From: Nocardiopsis composta
GTDB taxonomy: Bacteria > Actinomycetota > Actinomycetes > Streptosporangiales > Streptosporangiaceae
DNA: 64,000 nucleotides
Direction: 5' to 3'
Assembly (NCBI RefSeq): GCF_014200805.1
Contig: NZ_JACHDB010000002.1
Span: 1,116,001 to 1,180,000 of the forward strand
The position numbers and the translations under genes were made by a program. The notes beneath the pieces were generated by a model, which saw only the letters and a list, made by a program, of their open reading frames with translations, ran no database searches and had not been told where the DNA came from. This document shows positions 53,006 to 62,839 of this stretch, in pieces (the first letter of the stretch is position 1; every line of letters begins with the position of its first letter).

Positions 53006-53486
53006 ATGGATCCAGCCCTTATGGCCGCCGGCTCCTCCGGAGACGACCCTCTGATCGGGGCCGCCGTATTCGGGGTCTTCGCGCTGGGCTGCGGAGCGGT
53101 ACCGGTGCTCATGCTCCGACGGGAGCGCCGGTACCGCCGCGAGGGCGTCACCGTGTCCGGCCGGGTGGTCAAGCTCGAGGAGGGGAGAGGGGGAGGTGCC
53201 CCCGGAAGCGGCGGCAGTACCTCCGGGAACCGCACTTACCACCCCTTACCACCCCGTCGTGGTCTACCGCACGGCCGACGGCCGCACCATGCGAGAACGC
53301 GGATCGATGGGCAGCAACCCGCCTCGCTTCACCCCCGGCCAGGAGGTCGAGGTGAGCTACCTTCCGGGGTCCCCCGAACGCATCCGTATCGAGGGTGAGG
53401 GGCCGATCACCCTCATCGTGCTCTTCAGCGGTTTCAGCCTGGTCTTTCTCGCCATCGCCGCGGTGATCGCCATCACCAGGCCCTGA
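53006..53486 (+). pseudogene. DUF3592-like membrane protein, broken by a 10-bp tandem duplication
   Basis: Frame 1 encodes MDPALMAAGSSGDDPLIGAA, a TM segment (VFGVFALGCGAVPVLML) and VSGRVVKLEEG, up to TYHPLPP. The continuation VVVYRTADGRTM, FTPGQEVEVSYLP and a second TM (LIVLFSGFSLVFLAIAAVIA) is in another frame. Removing one copy of TTACCACCCC (53236-53245 or 53246-53255) joins them as TYHPVVVYRT, giving a normal 156-residue two-TM protein. The duplication therefore inactivates the gene unless it is reversible or a sequence error. Confidence 0.85.
53236..53255 (+). repeat. 10-bp tandem duplication
   Basis: TTACCACCCC occurs twice head to tail within the DUF3592-like gene, shifting the reading frame by one. 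Confidence 0.95.
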
Positions 53487-53952
53487 CCCCTGCCTCCCAG
53501 GCGGTATCCGTGCACGGAGCAGACCGGGGCGGCATGGCCGCGCCGCGAGCTCCGGGCCCGGCGGGACGCCGGTGGCCGTCCTCAGCAGTGCAAGGTCCGG
53601 GGCGCCGAGGTTCGATGGCGGGTCCAGCGCCGGGAACGGCACCGCGTGGCCGGAGACCGCGGGCCGGACGTCGCCGGGCCGGGGCGGCGGGGAACAGGTG
53701 CGCCGAGGCGGCTGCGGCGTCCCAGGGGAGCGTCTGCCGCACCGCCGTCGCGCCGTGCCGCGGACCGGGGAGAGCACCCGCGGCGACCACCGCCGTGCAG
53801 GGCCGAGAACCCCCCGCCCGCCCGGTACAGGGCCGGCCGGAGCCGAAGCGAGCCCGCCCGGGGCCGCGCCGCAGTACTCCCAACGGACGAGGGAGGCCCT
53901 TTCCCGAGCCCGATGCCCCGCCCGCCGGGCCGGGGGCTCCTAGCCTCGCCGC
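53487..53952. other. Intergenic region without a recognised gene
   Basis: Four hundred and sixty-six bases of GC-rich DNA before the CPBP gene. Open frames here are low-complexity Arg/Pro/Gly and no promoter-like AT-rich island or strong hairpin stands out. Confidence 0.5.
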
Positions 53953-54882
53953 ATGACCGAGACGACGGACCCCGGGGGCGCCGGGGCGGTGCGGGCCGGC
54001 CGCCTCTGGCCGGCCGCGGGCGCGGCGCTGTTCATCGGGGCCGGAGCGGTCCTGTGGGCGACGGGCAGCACGGACGTCCGGCTGTCCGCCGACGGGGGCG
54101 CCCCGCACCCGCTGTGGCGGATCCTGCTGCCCGTGGCCCTCGCCATGGCGGCCGCCAGGCTCCTTCCGCCGGTGGCACCGGACGGCGCCGACCGGCCGAT
54201 CCGCGCGGCGCTGCGCGGCCGCAGGACCGGGGCCGAGGCAGTGGCGCTGCTCGCCTGCCTGGCCGGGTTCGTCGCGGCGGGATCGGGCCCGGGAGTGCTG
54301 GAGGTCGCGTACGGCCTCCTCTACCCCGTGTTCAAGGTCGTGTTCCTCCTCGCCGTCCCGCTGCTCCTGCTGCGGCTCCTGGACACCGGGCGCGACCGCG
54401 GCGGGCCCGGCCTGATGGCGGTCGCCGTCCGCCCGCGGCGGCCATGGCAGTGGGCCGGGCTCGCCGCCGGGGCCGGTTACCTGTGGCTGGCGGTCTTCAG
54501 CCCGCTCGCCCGGCCGGGCCCCTCCGCCGAGGAGCTGCCGCCGCTCGCGTTCGCCGTGGCGGGGGCCTTGCCCACCCTGTTCACGGCGAGCGTGCTGGAA
54601 GAGGTCTTCTTCCGGGTGCGGCTGCAGACGCGGCTGGAGGCGCTGCTGGGCCGGTGGGCGGGGATCGCTCTCGCCTCCGCCGCGTACGGGGTGATGCACA
54701 TCGTGAGCCACCGCGCCTTCGGCGACCTCACCCACGACCTGGCCGCGGCCGTGGCGGTGCAGGGGGGCATGGGGCTGATGCTGGGCTACCTGTGGTCGAG
54801 GTACCGCAACGCGTGGACGGTCATCGCCGTGCACGCGGGGATCAACGGGCTCCCGATGGCGGCGCTGCTCGCCCCGGGGTGA
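53953..54882 (+). CDS. CPBP-family intramembrane metalloprotease
   Basis: A 309-residue protein with about eight hydrophobic segments. The CPBP (Abi) active-site motifs appear in order: EEVFFR (ASVLEEVFFRVRL), GVMHIVSH and HAGINGLPMA at the C-terminus. Members are related to CAAX prenyl proteases; bacterial roles include bacteriocin immunity and membrane protein processing. ATG 53953. Substrate unknown. Confidence 0.88.
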   Translation: MTETTDPGGAGAVRAGRLWPAAGAALFIGAGAVLWATGSTDVRLSADGGAPHPLWRILLPVALAMAAARLLPPVAPDGADRPIRAALRGRRTGAEAVALLACLAGFVAAGSGPGVLEVAYGLLYPVFKVVFLLAVPLLLLRLLDTGRDRGGPGLMAVAVRPRRPWQWAGLAAGAGYLWLAVFSPLARPGPSAEELPPLAFAVAGALPTLFTASVLEEVFFRVRLQTRLEALLGRWAGIALASAAYGVMHIVSHRAFGDLTHDLAAAVAVQGGMGLMLGYLWSRYRNAWTVIAVHAGINGLPMAALLAPG

Positions 54883-54919
54883 CCGGCGCCCCCACCGGGG
54901 AGGAGGGGTGGGGCCGGTC
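54881..54919. terminator. Imperfect hairpin after the CPBP gene
   Basis: GACCGGC at 54881 pairs with GCCGGTC ending at 54919, with an inner CCCCACC/GGTGGGG stem. The remaining 54920-55201 holds nothing recognisable. Confidence 0.5.
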
Positions 54920-55201
54920 GTCCCGCCGGAGCCGGAGCGGCCGGGCCCCGCCCGGCCGCTCAGAGACTGTCGGGTATGCAGGTGGTCGCCCGCTGCGGCC
55001 GATGAGACGGCGGCCGGGCAGTGCACGGCCCGTCGCCGTCCACCCCCCGCCCGGCCGGAGCGGGACGGCCACGGGGCAAGCACACCGCCCACCCCCCGCA
55101 CGGCCTCCCGCGGCGGTCGCAGCGGCGCCGAGCCCCGGGCCGCTGCTCTCCCGGCCCGCGGCCGGGCACTCCGGGAGGTCGGCCGGATACCCAACGGTCC
55201 C

Positions 55202-56692
<1,491 letters not shown>

Positions 56693-56830
56693 TCAGGGCG
56701 CCGGCGGCCGCGTCGCGGGTCCCACCGGGAGTCCGATGCCTCCACGCGGCCCGCGCGCCGGCGGCGCACGGGCGCCGCGGCGCGAATGTCCGCGGTTCCG
56801 GCCGTGGTCGACGATTCTGCGGCATACCCC

Positions 56831-56849
56831 GGGTCTTGCCGCAAGCCCC
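56831..56849. promoter_or_regulatory. Rifamycin-associated element (RAE)
   Basis: GGGTCTTGCCGCAAGCCCC; on the minus strand this reads GGGGCTTGCGGCAAGACCC. It is a near-perfect inverted repeat and agrees, as I recall the published consensus, with the 19-bp RAE found upstream of rifamycin-inactivation genes. It lies between the leftward rox gene and the rightward luciferase-like gene. Confidence 0.85.
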
Positions 56850-56864
56850 GGGGCGCGCTATATG
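56836..56864 (+). promoter_or_regulatory. Rightward promoter overlapping the RAE
   Basis: TTGCCG (56836-56841), a 17-base spacer and TATATG (56859-56864) form a plausible sigma-A promoter whose -35 lies within the RAE, directed toward the luciferase-like gene. A leftward equivalent is less clear. Confidence 0.45.
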
Positions 56865-57021
56865 TTGAAGGTGGCGGAGAGTGTCTTTCCCGCCCCCGCG
56901 CCGCCCGCCGCGAACCGGCGCCCTCCCCGCGCAGAGCCGCGACGCGCATGCGGACTTCCGCCGCGGCTTCCGTATCCGCCCGGAAAACCCCGCGGAAACG
57001 CGCCGGCCCGCTGCCCCGCCG

Positions 57022-57831
57022 ATGGGCGTGCCCCCGCCGGGGAACACCGGTCCGACCGCCTCGTCCCGGCCCGGAACGCGGTCGATCACGCCGCATCCGG
57101 ACCCCGGAGCCGGCGGGTTCGCCGGGGCGTTCGTCCGGGACCACGCCGCCCGCCCGCACCGCCCCGATCTGGAGGTCGGTGAACCGCGGACCGCACCGGC
57201 GGTCATGGCCCTGCGCACCGGACGCATCGTGCTGGGCAGCCGGGTCACCCCGCCGGCCCGGCGCCGCCCGCACGACCTGGCCCGCCAGGCGGTCTCGGTC
57301 GACCGCCTCAGCGGCGGCCGGCCGGTGCTCGGCGTCGGGCCGGGCGCCGACACCGGCGGTGAACTGGCCGCCCTGGGGGAGGAGGGCGACCCGCGCACCC
57401 GGGCCGGGATGCTCGACGAGGCCCTGGAAGTGCTCTGCCGGCTGTGGAGCGGCGAGCGGGTCGAGCACCGGGGGCGGCACTACCGGGTGGACGGGCTGCG
57501 CTTCGTGCCCCGGCCGGTGCAGCGGCCCCGGATTCCGGTGTGGGGGGCGGCCCAGGCGGTGAAGGGGGCGCCGCTGCGCAGGGCGGCCCGGTTCGACGGC
57601 CTGCGTCCGGAGGCCTCTCCCGGGCACCTGGCCCGGATGCTCGAGGTCGTCGGCGGGCACCGGGGCGGCCCGGACGGCTGCGACGTCGCCGTGTGCGGCA
57701 GGCCGGGGGAGGCCCCCGAGCCCTGCCGCAGGGCCGGTGCCACCTGGTGGCTGCTCCGGCTCACCGAGGTCACGGCGGTCCGGGAGGCGTCGCCCTCATC
57801 GAGGAGTACGGGGCCCGCGCGGCGGTCTTGA
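57022..57831 (+). CDS. Luciferase-like (LLM class) flavin-dependent oxidoreductase, atypical N-terminus
   Basis: About 269 residues from ATG 57022. From residue 75 it matches the family: TGRIVLGSRVTPPARRRPHD, VSVDRLSGGRPVLGVGPGAD, MLDEALEVLCRLWSGERVEH and FVPRPVQRPRIPVWGAA. The first 60-70 residues (Pro/Gly/Arg-rich) do not resemble the first beta-strand and helix of the TIM barrel, so the 5' part may be degenerate. A GTG at 56881, just after the RAE-overlapping promoter, offers a longer but equally atypical N-terminus. The C-terminus also ends in a Ser/Arg tail. Confidence 0.7.
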   Translation: MGVPPPGNTGPTASSRPGTRSITPHPDPGAGGFAGAFVRDHAARPHRPDLEVGEPRTAPAVMALRTGRIVLGSRVTPPARRRPHDLARQAVSVDRLSGGRPVLGVGPGADTGGELAALGEEGDPRTRAGMLDEALEVLCRLWSGERVEHRGRHYRVDGLRFVPRPVQRPRIPVWGAAQAVKGAPLRRAARFDGLRPEASPGHLARMLEVVGGHRGGPDGCDVAVCGRPGEAPEPCRRAGATWWLLRLTEVTAVREASPSSRSTGPARRS

Positions 57832-57881
57832 CGCCGCGGCGCCAGGAGCACCGGGGAGCGGGGCGGGCCGTCCTCCCGAGC

Positions 57882-58502
57882 TCAGCGCCCTTTCGCCGTC
57901 GACGGTGCCGGACCCTCCGGCCGGGAGGCCGGCGCCGGGGCCTCGGGCAGGGCGTCCAGGAGGGCCCGGGCGGTGGCGCGGGCCTGCAGCGCGGGGTCGG
58001 GGGTGTGGTGGATGGCGGCCAGGGAGGTGGCGCCGGCCAGGAGGATGTGCAGCTGGTGGGCGAGGGCGCGGGGGTCGGGCGACGCGGTGTCGGCGGCCAG
58101 GGCGTGCAGGTGGTCGCGGACGGCGTCCATGTGGTCGCGCACGGCCCGGTAGACCGGATCGGAGTCCTCGCCCAGTTCGCCGTAGATGTTGGTGAACGCG
58201 CACCCGCGGAATTCCGGCTGCCCGTACCACCCGTGCAGCCAGTCGAACACCGCGAGGATGCGCGCCTTGGGGTCGGGGAAGCCGTCGGTGTACTCGCGCA
58301 GCGCGGCGCGCCCCTGGGCGTCGCGTCGGCGCAGGTAGGCCTCGACCAGGGCGGCCTTGGACGGGAAGGCCCGGTAGAGGCGCTTGAGCGGGACCTGGGC
58401 GGCGTCGCGGATGCGGTCCATGCCGACCGCCTGGATGCCGTGGGCGTAGAACAGGGTGTCGGCGGCGTCCAGTACCCGTGCGCGATCGGTGGTGGTGTCC
58501 AT
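57882..58502 (-). CDS. TetR-family transcriptional regulator
   Basis: A 206-residue TetR protein. Helix-turn-helix: GMDRIRDAAQVPLKRLYRAF (about residues 25-45); the C-terminal domain includes the WLHGWYGQPEFRGCAFTNIY block typical of a TetR subgroup with a Cys-containing C-terminal domain. ATG 58502; a longer frame from 58541 would run into the operator. Two palindromes lie upstream. Confidence 0.88.
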   Translation of the reverse strand: MDTTTDRARVLDAADTLFYAHGIQAVGMDRIRDAAQVPLKRLYRAFPSKAALVEAYLRRRDAQGRAALREYTDGFPDPKARILAVFDWLHGWYGQPEFRGCAFTNIYGELGEDSDPVYRAVRDHMDAVRDHLHALAADTASPDPRALAHQLHILLAGATSLAAIHHTPDPALQARATARALLDALPEAPAPASRPEGPAPSTAKGR

Positions 58503-58529
58503 AATCGGCGATCTTTCCGCATACCCCTT

Positions 58530-58581
58530 GAGAACATACATTCTCGATCGTACGCTCTCTGTCAGAGAACGAAGGTTCTCT
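58530..58581. promoter_or_regulatory. Twin TetR operators
   Basis: GAGAACATACATTCTC (58530-58545) and AGAGAACGAAGGTTCTCT (58564-58581) share GAGAAC-GTTCTC-type arms. They lie just upstream of the leftward TetR gene. No intact rightward target gene follows. Confidence 0.75.
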
Positions 58582-58995
58582 CATGGTGGCGGCTGCGCGC
58601 CGCCGAGGAGGGGAGGGAGCGGGCTTCACGCGCGAGCGAGGTGCGGCCCGCTCTCCCTTCCCAGTGGACGTGTGCGACGGTGACCCCGGCGGGGTCACCC
58701 ACCAGAGGGCTCATGGGGCGGAGGAAGCCGGTGCGGGCGGCCGCGGGGACGCCGCCCGCGGAGCCGGCCGCGCGGCCCGGGGAGGCCGCGGACGGCCGCG
58801 GCCTCCGGTGCCCGCGCTCCGGGCCCCGGCATCCCGCCGCGCGCCGCGGCACCCGGCCGGCGGGGCACCGGGAACCGGGAGGTCCGGCCGGCGGATAGAT
58901 CTTTCGAACGGCCCGCCCCAGAGGCGTTCGGCGGCCAGGACGGGGCCGCCTCCGCCCTGGGAGCGGGCTGCCGCCCGCTCAGGGAGCGGTGCGGC
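58582..58995. other. Gap beside TetR operators without a gene
   Basis: About 410 bases. The one long rightward frame is Arg/Gly/Ala-rich with no recognisable domain. The expected divergent target of the TetR repressor is missing, suggesting a deletion. Confidence 0.5.
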
Positions 58996-59754
58996 TCACC
59001 CGGCGCGCTCCGCCGGGGCGCCGAACCAGCGCTCGGCGGCGGCGCGCAGCCCGGCCGGCCCCTCCGGGCCGGGGCGGGGCGCGGAGGACGCCCAGGCGAC
59101 GTAGGAGTCCGGGCGCACCAGGAGGACGGTGCCGGCGGGGGCGGGGGAGCCGGCCCGCGCCGGGACGAGGTCCACCCGGCTCCGCAGGTCGGACAGGGCC
59201 TCGGCGGCCGCACCGCCGTCGGTGAGGTCGAGGAGCAGCGGGCGGCCGGTGCGGGCCAGTTCGCCGAGCCGGGTCGGCCCGTGCGGCGTGGACACGGCGA
59301 TATCGGGGGCGCACCGGCCGACCAGCGGGTGCGGGTCGGCCGCGCCCATGCCGTAGCGGAGGTCGGTGCCGGCGGTGAGGTCGGCGATGCGCTGCAGTGT
59401 GCTCCGGTCGGCGAGCAGCTCGCCGAAGAGCTCGCGCAGCGCGGTGACCTCGCTGCCCGGTGCGAGCAGGGCGGCCGGCGCCTGGGCGTACACGGTGACC
59501 CGCTCGGCGGCCGGCCGGCGCTCCGCGTCGTAGGTGTCGAGCAGTCCGTCGGTCGCCTCGCCGCGGATCTCGGCGGCGAGCTTCCAGCCGAGGTTGACCG
59601 CGTCCTGTATGCCGAGGTTGAGCCCCTGGCCGCCGGCGGTGTCCACGTGCGCGGCGCCGCCGAGGAGGAACACCCGGCCGGCGCACCCCGGCGGCCTCTC
59701 GGGCCGCGGGGGCGCCGGAGTCCAGTGCAGTGCGCCGCCGGCCCGGCCCCGGGA
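58996..59754 (-). pseudogene. Truncated FAD-dependent aromatic hydroxylase (C-terminal remnant)
   Basis: Only the C-terminal half remains: GRVFLLGGAAHVDTAGGQGL corresponds to the GD motif region (normally GDAAH; the Asp is Gly here), followed by NLGIQDAVNLGWKLAAEIRG and the thioredoxin-like C-terminal domain ending VAWASSAPRP... AERWFGAPAE. The N-terminal Rossmann domain (about 270 residues) is absent. Upstream the same frame runs directly into the stop codon of the TetR gene at 59755, so a deletion joined the two. Confidence 0.85.
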
Positions 59755-60390
59755 TCAGCGGCCGGGGTCGCGCAGGGCGGTGCGGTGCAGCATGTCGAGG
59801 ACGGCCGCGGTGCCCGAGGAGAGGTCGTAGTCCGGTTCGGCCAGCCCGTGCGCCACGACCGCGTCGATCGCGCCGTTGAGGATGATCGCCAGGGCCTCGG
59901 CGTCCACGTCGGGCCGGTACTCGCCGGCCCGCACCGCCGCGGTGATCAGCTCCGCGAGCGGCCGCCAGCGCGCGGCCGATTCGGGGCGGTCCTCGATGCC
60001 GGTGTCGTTCTCCGGGCCGAGCGCCTCGACGAGCAGCCGGACGTGCGCCGGGTTCTCCGCCATGTGGCCGATCACCGACTCGACGTAGGCGTCCACCGCG
60101 GCCGCCGGCCCGGCGGCCCGGTTCAGCGCGGCCCCGACCCGCTCGGTGAGGGCGCCGATGACCGACTCGTAGGCGGCGCGGATGACCGCGTCCTTCGACG
60201 AGAAGTGGTAGATGACCGCGCCCTTGGTGATGCCGGCGGCGTCCGCGATGCGCTGCAGGGAGCAGCCGGCGTGGCCGCGGGCGGCGACGATGTCGATCGT
60301 GACGGAGATCAGCTGGGCGCGCCGGGCCTGCTCGGTGAGGGTCGGCCGCCGGCTCGGCGCGCCGCCGGCGCCGCGGGGGCTGGTGGGCAC
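59755..60390 (-). CDS. TetR-family transcriptional regulator
   Basis: A 211-residue TetR protein. Helix-turn-helix: CSLQRIADAAGITKGAVIYH with HFSSKDAVIRA (about residues 42-70). The GTG at 60390 follows AGGAAGG; the N-terminal 15 residues are disordered. It sits downstream of the alpha/beta hydrolase gene in the same direction. Overlapping palindromes before that hydrolase (TGACCGAATGGTCA) are its likely binding sites. Confidence 0.88.
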   Translation of the reverse strand: MPTSPRGAGGAPSRRPTLTEQARRAQLISVTIDIVAARGHAGCSLQRIADAAGITKGAVIYHFSSKDAVIRAAYESVIGALTERVGAALNRAAGPAAAVDAYVESVIGHMAENPAHVRLLVEALGPENDTGIEDRPESAARWRPLAELITAAVRAGEYRPDVDAEALAIILNGAIDAVVAHGLAEPDYDLSSGTAAVLDMLHRTALRDPGR

Positions 60391-60504
60391 TGCTGTTCGA
60401 CCTTCCTGGGACGGTGCGGCGGCTGCCGCCGCCGGGCACCATCCTCCCCCATGCCGCGGGGCGGGTGCGGCCCGCCGGGGCCCGGCCGGGCCCCGGCGGG
60501 CCGC

Positions 60505-61536
60505 TCACTCGACCCCGGCGAGGAGGTCCGCGACGTCGGCGGCGATCTCCTCCGGGTACTCGCCGTTGATCGCGTGCGAGGCGTCCTCGTAGGTCAGCAC
60601 GGTGCCCCGGGACAGGGAGGCCTCCGCCTGCCGCACGGCCTCCGCCGGGTCGTGCATGACGGACCGGCCGGCGATGATCGCCAGCACCGGCAGGTCGACC
60701 GAGGCGATCCGCTCGGCGGGGAAGCGGCTCGGCGCCGGCAGCCGCAGCGCGTAGTTGCGCATGCCCGACTCGATCATGTCCGCCACCGGGACGTCCTCCA
60801 CCGGCGCGCCGCCCGCGCTCCAGCTGTTGAAGCCGTCCCGCCAGCTCTCCGGGAACCAGGAGACCGAGGCCGGGATGGACCGCAGCACCGTCTCCACCGG
60901 TATGTCGGCGAAGGTCGTCGCGGGGTCGATCAGTGTCACGCTGGCCAGGACGTCCGGCTGCCTGATCGCCAGGTTCATCGCGGTCCAGCCGCCGACCGAG
61001 ACGCCGAACAGGTGCACCTCGGACCCGGGCAGCTCGGAGAGCGCCTGGTGCAGCCAGCGAGCCTGGTCCTCGTCGTCGGTGATCGGGCGCGACTGGACGC
61101 TGGCCCCCGGCTCGCCGAGCAGGTCGACCGTGTACACGGTGCGCACCTCCAGCAGCGGCCCGAGGTTGTCCGCCAGCATCGGCGCCCCCGATGCCCGGCC
61201 CGGCAGCAGCACCAGCGGGGCCTTGTCCGGCTCGGCCCCGTCGAACCGGTACATCCGGACCACCCCGTAGTCGGTCCGCACGTCCAGCGTCGCGTCGGGC
61301 TCCGGGAAGTCCTGCATCGCCTGCTCGTAGGCGGCGGTGTAGTCGTCGTAGCCCTCGGCGGAGGTGAAGTGCCCCACCGGCGATCCGCCCCGCGTCGCCG
61401 CCCAGCCGACCAGCAGGACGACCGCCAGCACGGCCGCCGCCCAGCGGAGCCCCCGCCACCGCTGCCTCCTCCGCGGGGCCGGCGCCCCCGCGGGCCCCGC
61501 CCGGTCCTTCTCCGTGACCGCCGCGTCTCCGCCCAT
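60505..61536 (-). CDS. Membrane-anchored alpha/beta hydrolase
   Basis: A 343-residue protein with one N-terminal TM segment (WAAAVLAVVLLVGWAA, about residues 35-50) and an extracytoplasmic alpha/beta hydrolase domain. The nucleophile is Ser in LFGVSVGGWTAMN, an acid lies in LPVLAIIAGRSVMHDPAE, and the His in YEDASHAINGEYPEEI. LPGRASGAPML may supply the oxyanion hole. ATG 61536 is preferred because ATG 61575 lies inside the operator region. Function unknown. Confidence 0.85.
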   Translation of the reverse strand: MGGDAAVTEKDRAGPAGAPAPRRRQRWRGLRWAAAVLAVVLLVGWAATRGGSPVGHFTSAEGYDDYTAAYEQAMQDFPEPDATLDVRTDYGVVRMYRFDGAEPDKAPLVLLPGRASGAPMLADNLGPLLEVRTVYTVDLLGEPGASVQSRPITDDEDQARWLHQALSELPGSEVHLFGVSVGGWTAMNLAIRQPDVLASVTLIDPATTFADIPVETVLRSIPASVSWFPESWRDGFNSWSAGGAPVEDVPVADMIESGMRNYALRLPAPSRFPAERIASVDLPVLAIIAGRSVMHDPAEAVRQAEASLSRGTVLTYEDASHAINGEYPEEIAADVADLLAGVE

Positions 61537-61570
61537 GGTGCGATCGTCCCCCTTCACTCGCACGCCACTA

Positions 61571-61602
61571 ACCATCTGGTCAGTAGTCTGACCGAATGGT
61601 CA
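61571..61602. promoter_or_regulatory. Overlapping TetR-type palindromes
   Basis: ACCATCTGGT (61571-61580), GGTCAGTAGTCTGACC (61578-61593) and TGACCGAATGGTCA (61589-61602) overlap in an AT-richer strip before the leftward hydrolase, all built from TGACC/GGTCA half-sites. Confidence 0.7.
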
Positions 61603-61657
61603 GTGAAGCGCAAGGGGGTTCCGGTCGCCGAGGGGCGGCGGGGGTGGTATGAATGTG

Positions 61658-61674
61658 GAAACGATAATCATTTC
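61658..61674. promoter_or_regulatory. Fur/Zur-family metalloregulator box
   Basis: GAAACGATAATCATTTC is a 17-bp near-perfect palindrome (one mismatch). Its GAT-A-ATC core and flanking GAAA/TTTC resemble Fur-family (particularly Zur) sites. It is 49 bases before the methyltransferase ATG. Confidence 0.6.
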
Positions 61675-61722
61675 TTCATGTCGCGGGGCCGCGGACGGCG
61701 CCGGCGAGAGCGGGGAGAGCGG

Positions 61723-62544
61723 ATGGGCGAGGATGCGATCACGGGCCACTACCGCCGGGCCGGCCTGGAGGAGGAGATCCTCGCGGCGCTGCGGGAGAGC
61801 GGCCTGGCCGCCTCCGTCGACACCCTCGCCCCGGTCGACGAGTTCCACACCGGCGGGCGCCGGATGACCGCCTCCCTGGTCGACCGGTTGGACCTGCACC
61901 CCGGCAGCCGAGTGCTGGACGTGGGGTGCGGCATCGGCGGTACCGCGCGCTACATCGCGGCGACCCGCGGGGCCGAGGTGACGGGGATCGACCTCACACC
62001 CGAGTACGTCGCCGCCGCGCGGGCGCTCACCGAGAAGGCCGGGCCGGCCGGCCTGGTCCGGTTCGACCGCGGCGACGGGACGGACCTGCCCTACCCCGAC
62101 GGGAGCTTCGACGCCGCGTGCGCCATCCACACCGGGATGAACATCGAGCGCAAGGACCTCCTGGCGGCCGGGCTCGCCCGGGTGCTGCGCGCGGGAGGCC
62201 GCCTCGCGGTCTTCGACATCATGCGCACCGGGGACGGGGAGGTCGGCCACCCCACCCCCTGGGCGGCCACGGCGGCCACCAGCTTCCTGGCCGACCCCCG
62301 GTCCTACCGAGGGCTCCTGGAGGAGGCCGGGTTCGAGGTCGTGCACGAACGGGACTGGAGCGCGGCCGTGCTGGACGCGCTGCGGCGGGGGCCGGAGCGG
62401 GCGCCGGCCGGCGGCGCACCGCCCCTCGGGCCGCACCTGCTCATGGGGGAGCGCGCCGAGGAGAAGCGGGCCAACGTCAACGACGCGGTACGGCGGGGGA
62501 TCGTCGCGCCGGTCGAGATGATCGCCGTCGCCCCGGGGCCGTAG
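61723..62544 (+). CDS. Class I SAM-dependent methyltransferase
   Basis: A 273-residue methyltransferase of the UbiE/cyclopropane-synthase-like group. Motif I is VLDVGCGIGGTARYIAATRG, motif II GIDLTPEYVAAARAL, motif III-IV DLPYPDGSFDAACAIHTGMN, and LRAGGRLAVFDIMRTG follows. ATG 61723. A metalloregulator-type box precedes it, and catechol-siderophore genes follow, so a metal-limitation role, perhaps siderophore or zincophore tailoring, is plausible but unproved. Confidence 0.85.
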   Translation: MGEDAITGHYRRAGLEEEILAALRESGLAASVDTLAPVDEFHTGGRRMTASLVDRLDLHPGSRVLDVGCGIGGTARYIAATRGAEVTGIDLTPEYVAAARALTEKAGPAGLVRFDRGDGTDLPYPDGSFDAACAIHTGMNIERKDLLAAGLARVLRAGGRLAVFDIMRTGDGEVGHPTPWAATAATSFLADPRSYRGLLEEAGFEVVHERDWSAAVLDALRRGPERAPAGGAPPLGPHLLMGERAEEKRANVNDAVRRGIVAPVEMIAVAPGP

Positions 62545-62612
62545 CCTCCGGCGGATCCGGCGCGGCACGGGGGCGGCGCGGGTCCGGCGCACCGCCCGTT
62601 CCACCGGGGCGG

Positions 62613-62684
62613 CGCGCGGCGGAGGGGGCCGGCGGAGGGGAGCGGTGCCGCGCGGCGGAGGGGGCCGGCGGAGGGGAGCGGTGC
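62613..62684. repeat. 36-bp perfect tandem duplication
   Basis: The unit starting CGCGCGGCGGAGGGGGCCGG is present twice, at 62613-62648 and 62649-62684, followed by the first few bases of a third copy. It lies in the gap between the methyltransferase and isochorismatase genes. Confidence 0.95.
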
Positions 62685-62839
62685 CGCGCCCGCCGCCCTC
62701 CTGTGCTCCTGCACCCCCGTTCCCGGGAGGCCGCCCGCCCCGCCGGACCCCGGACGGCCCGGGAGGGCGCCTTCCCGCCGCCCCCGCCGCGCCAGGAACA
62801 ACGCGCCAGGAGTAACAGGAACGGAAGGAGAGGACCCCG

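Noticed and set aside
58583-59104. A rightward 173-residue frame next to the TetR operators
   Set aside because: No domain, biased composition, and it overlaps the hydroxylase remnant.
58979-61459. An 826-residue minus-strand open frame spanning TetR and hydrolase
   Set aside because: It overlaps genes with real domains in another frame and is Arg/Gly/Ala-rich.
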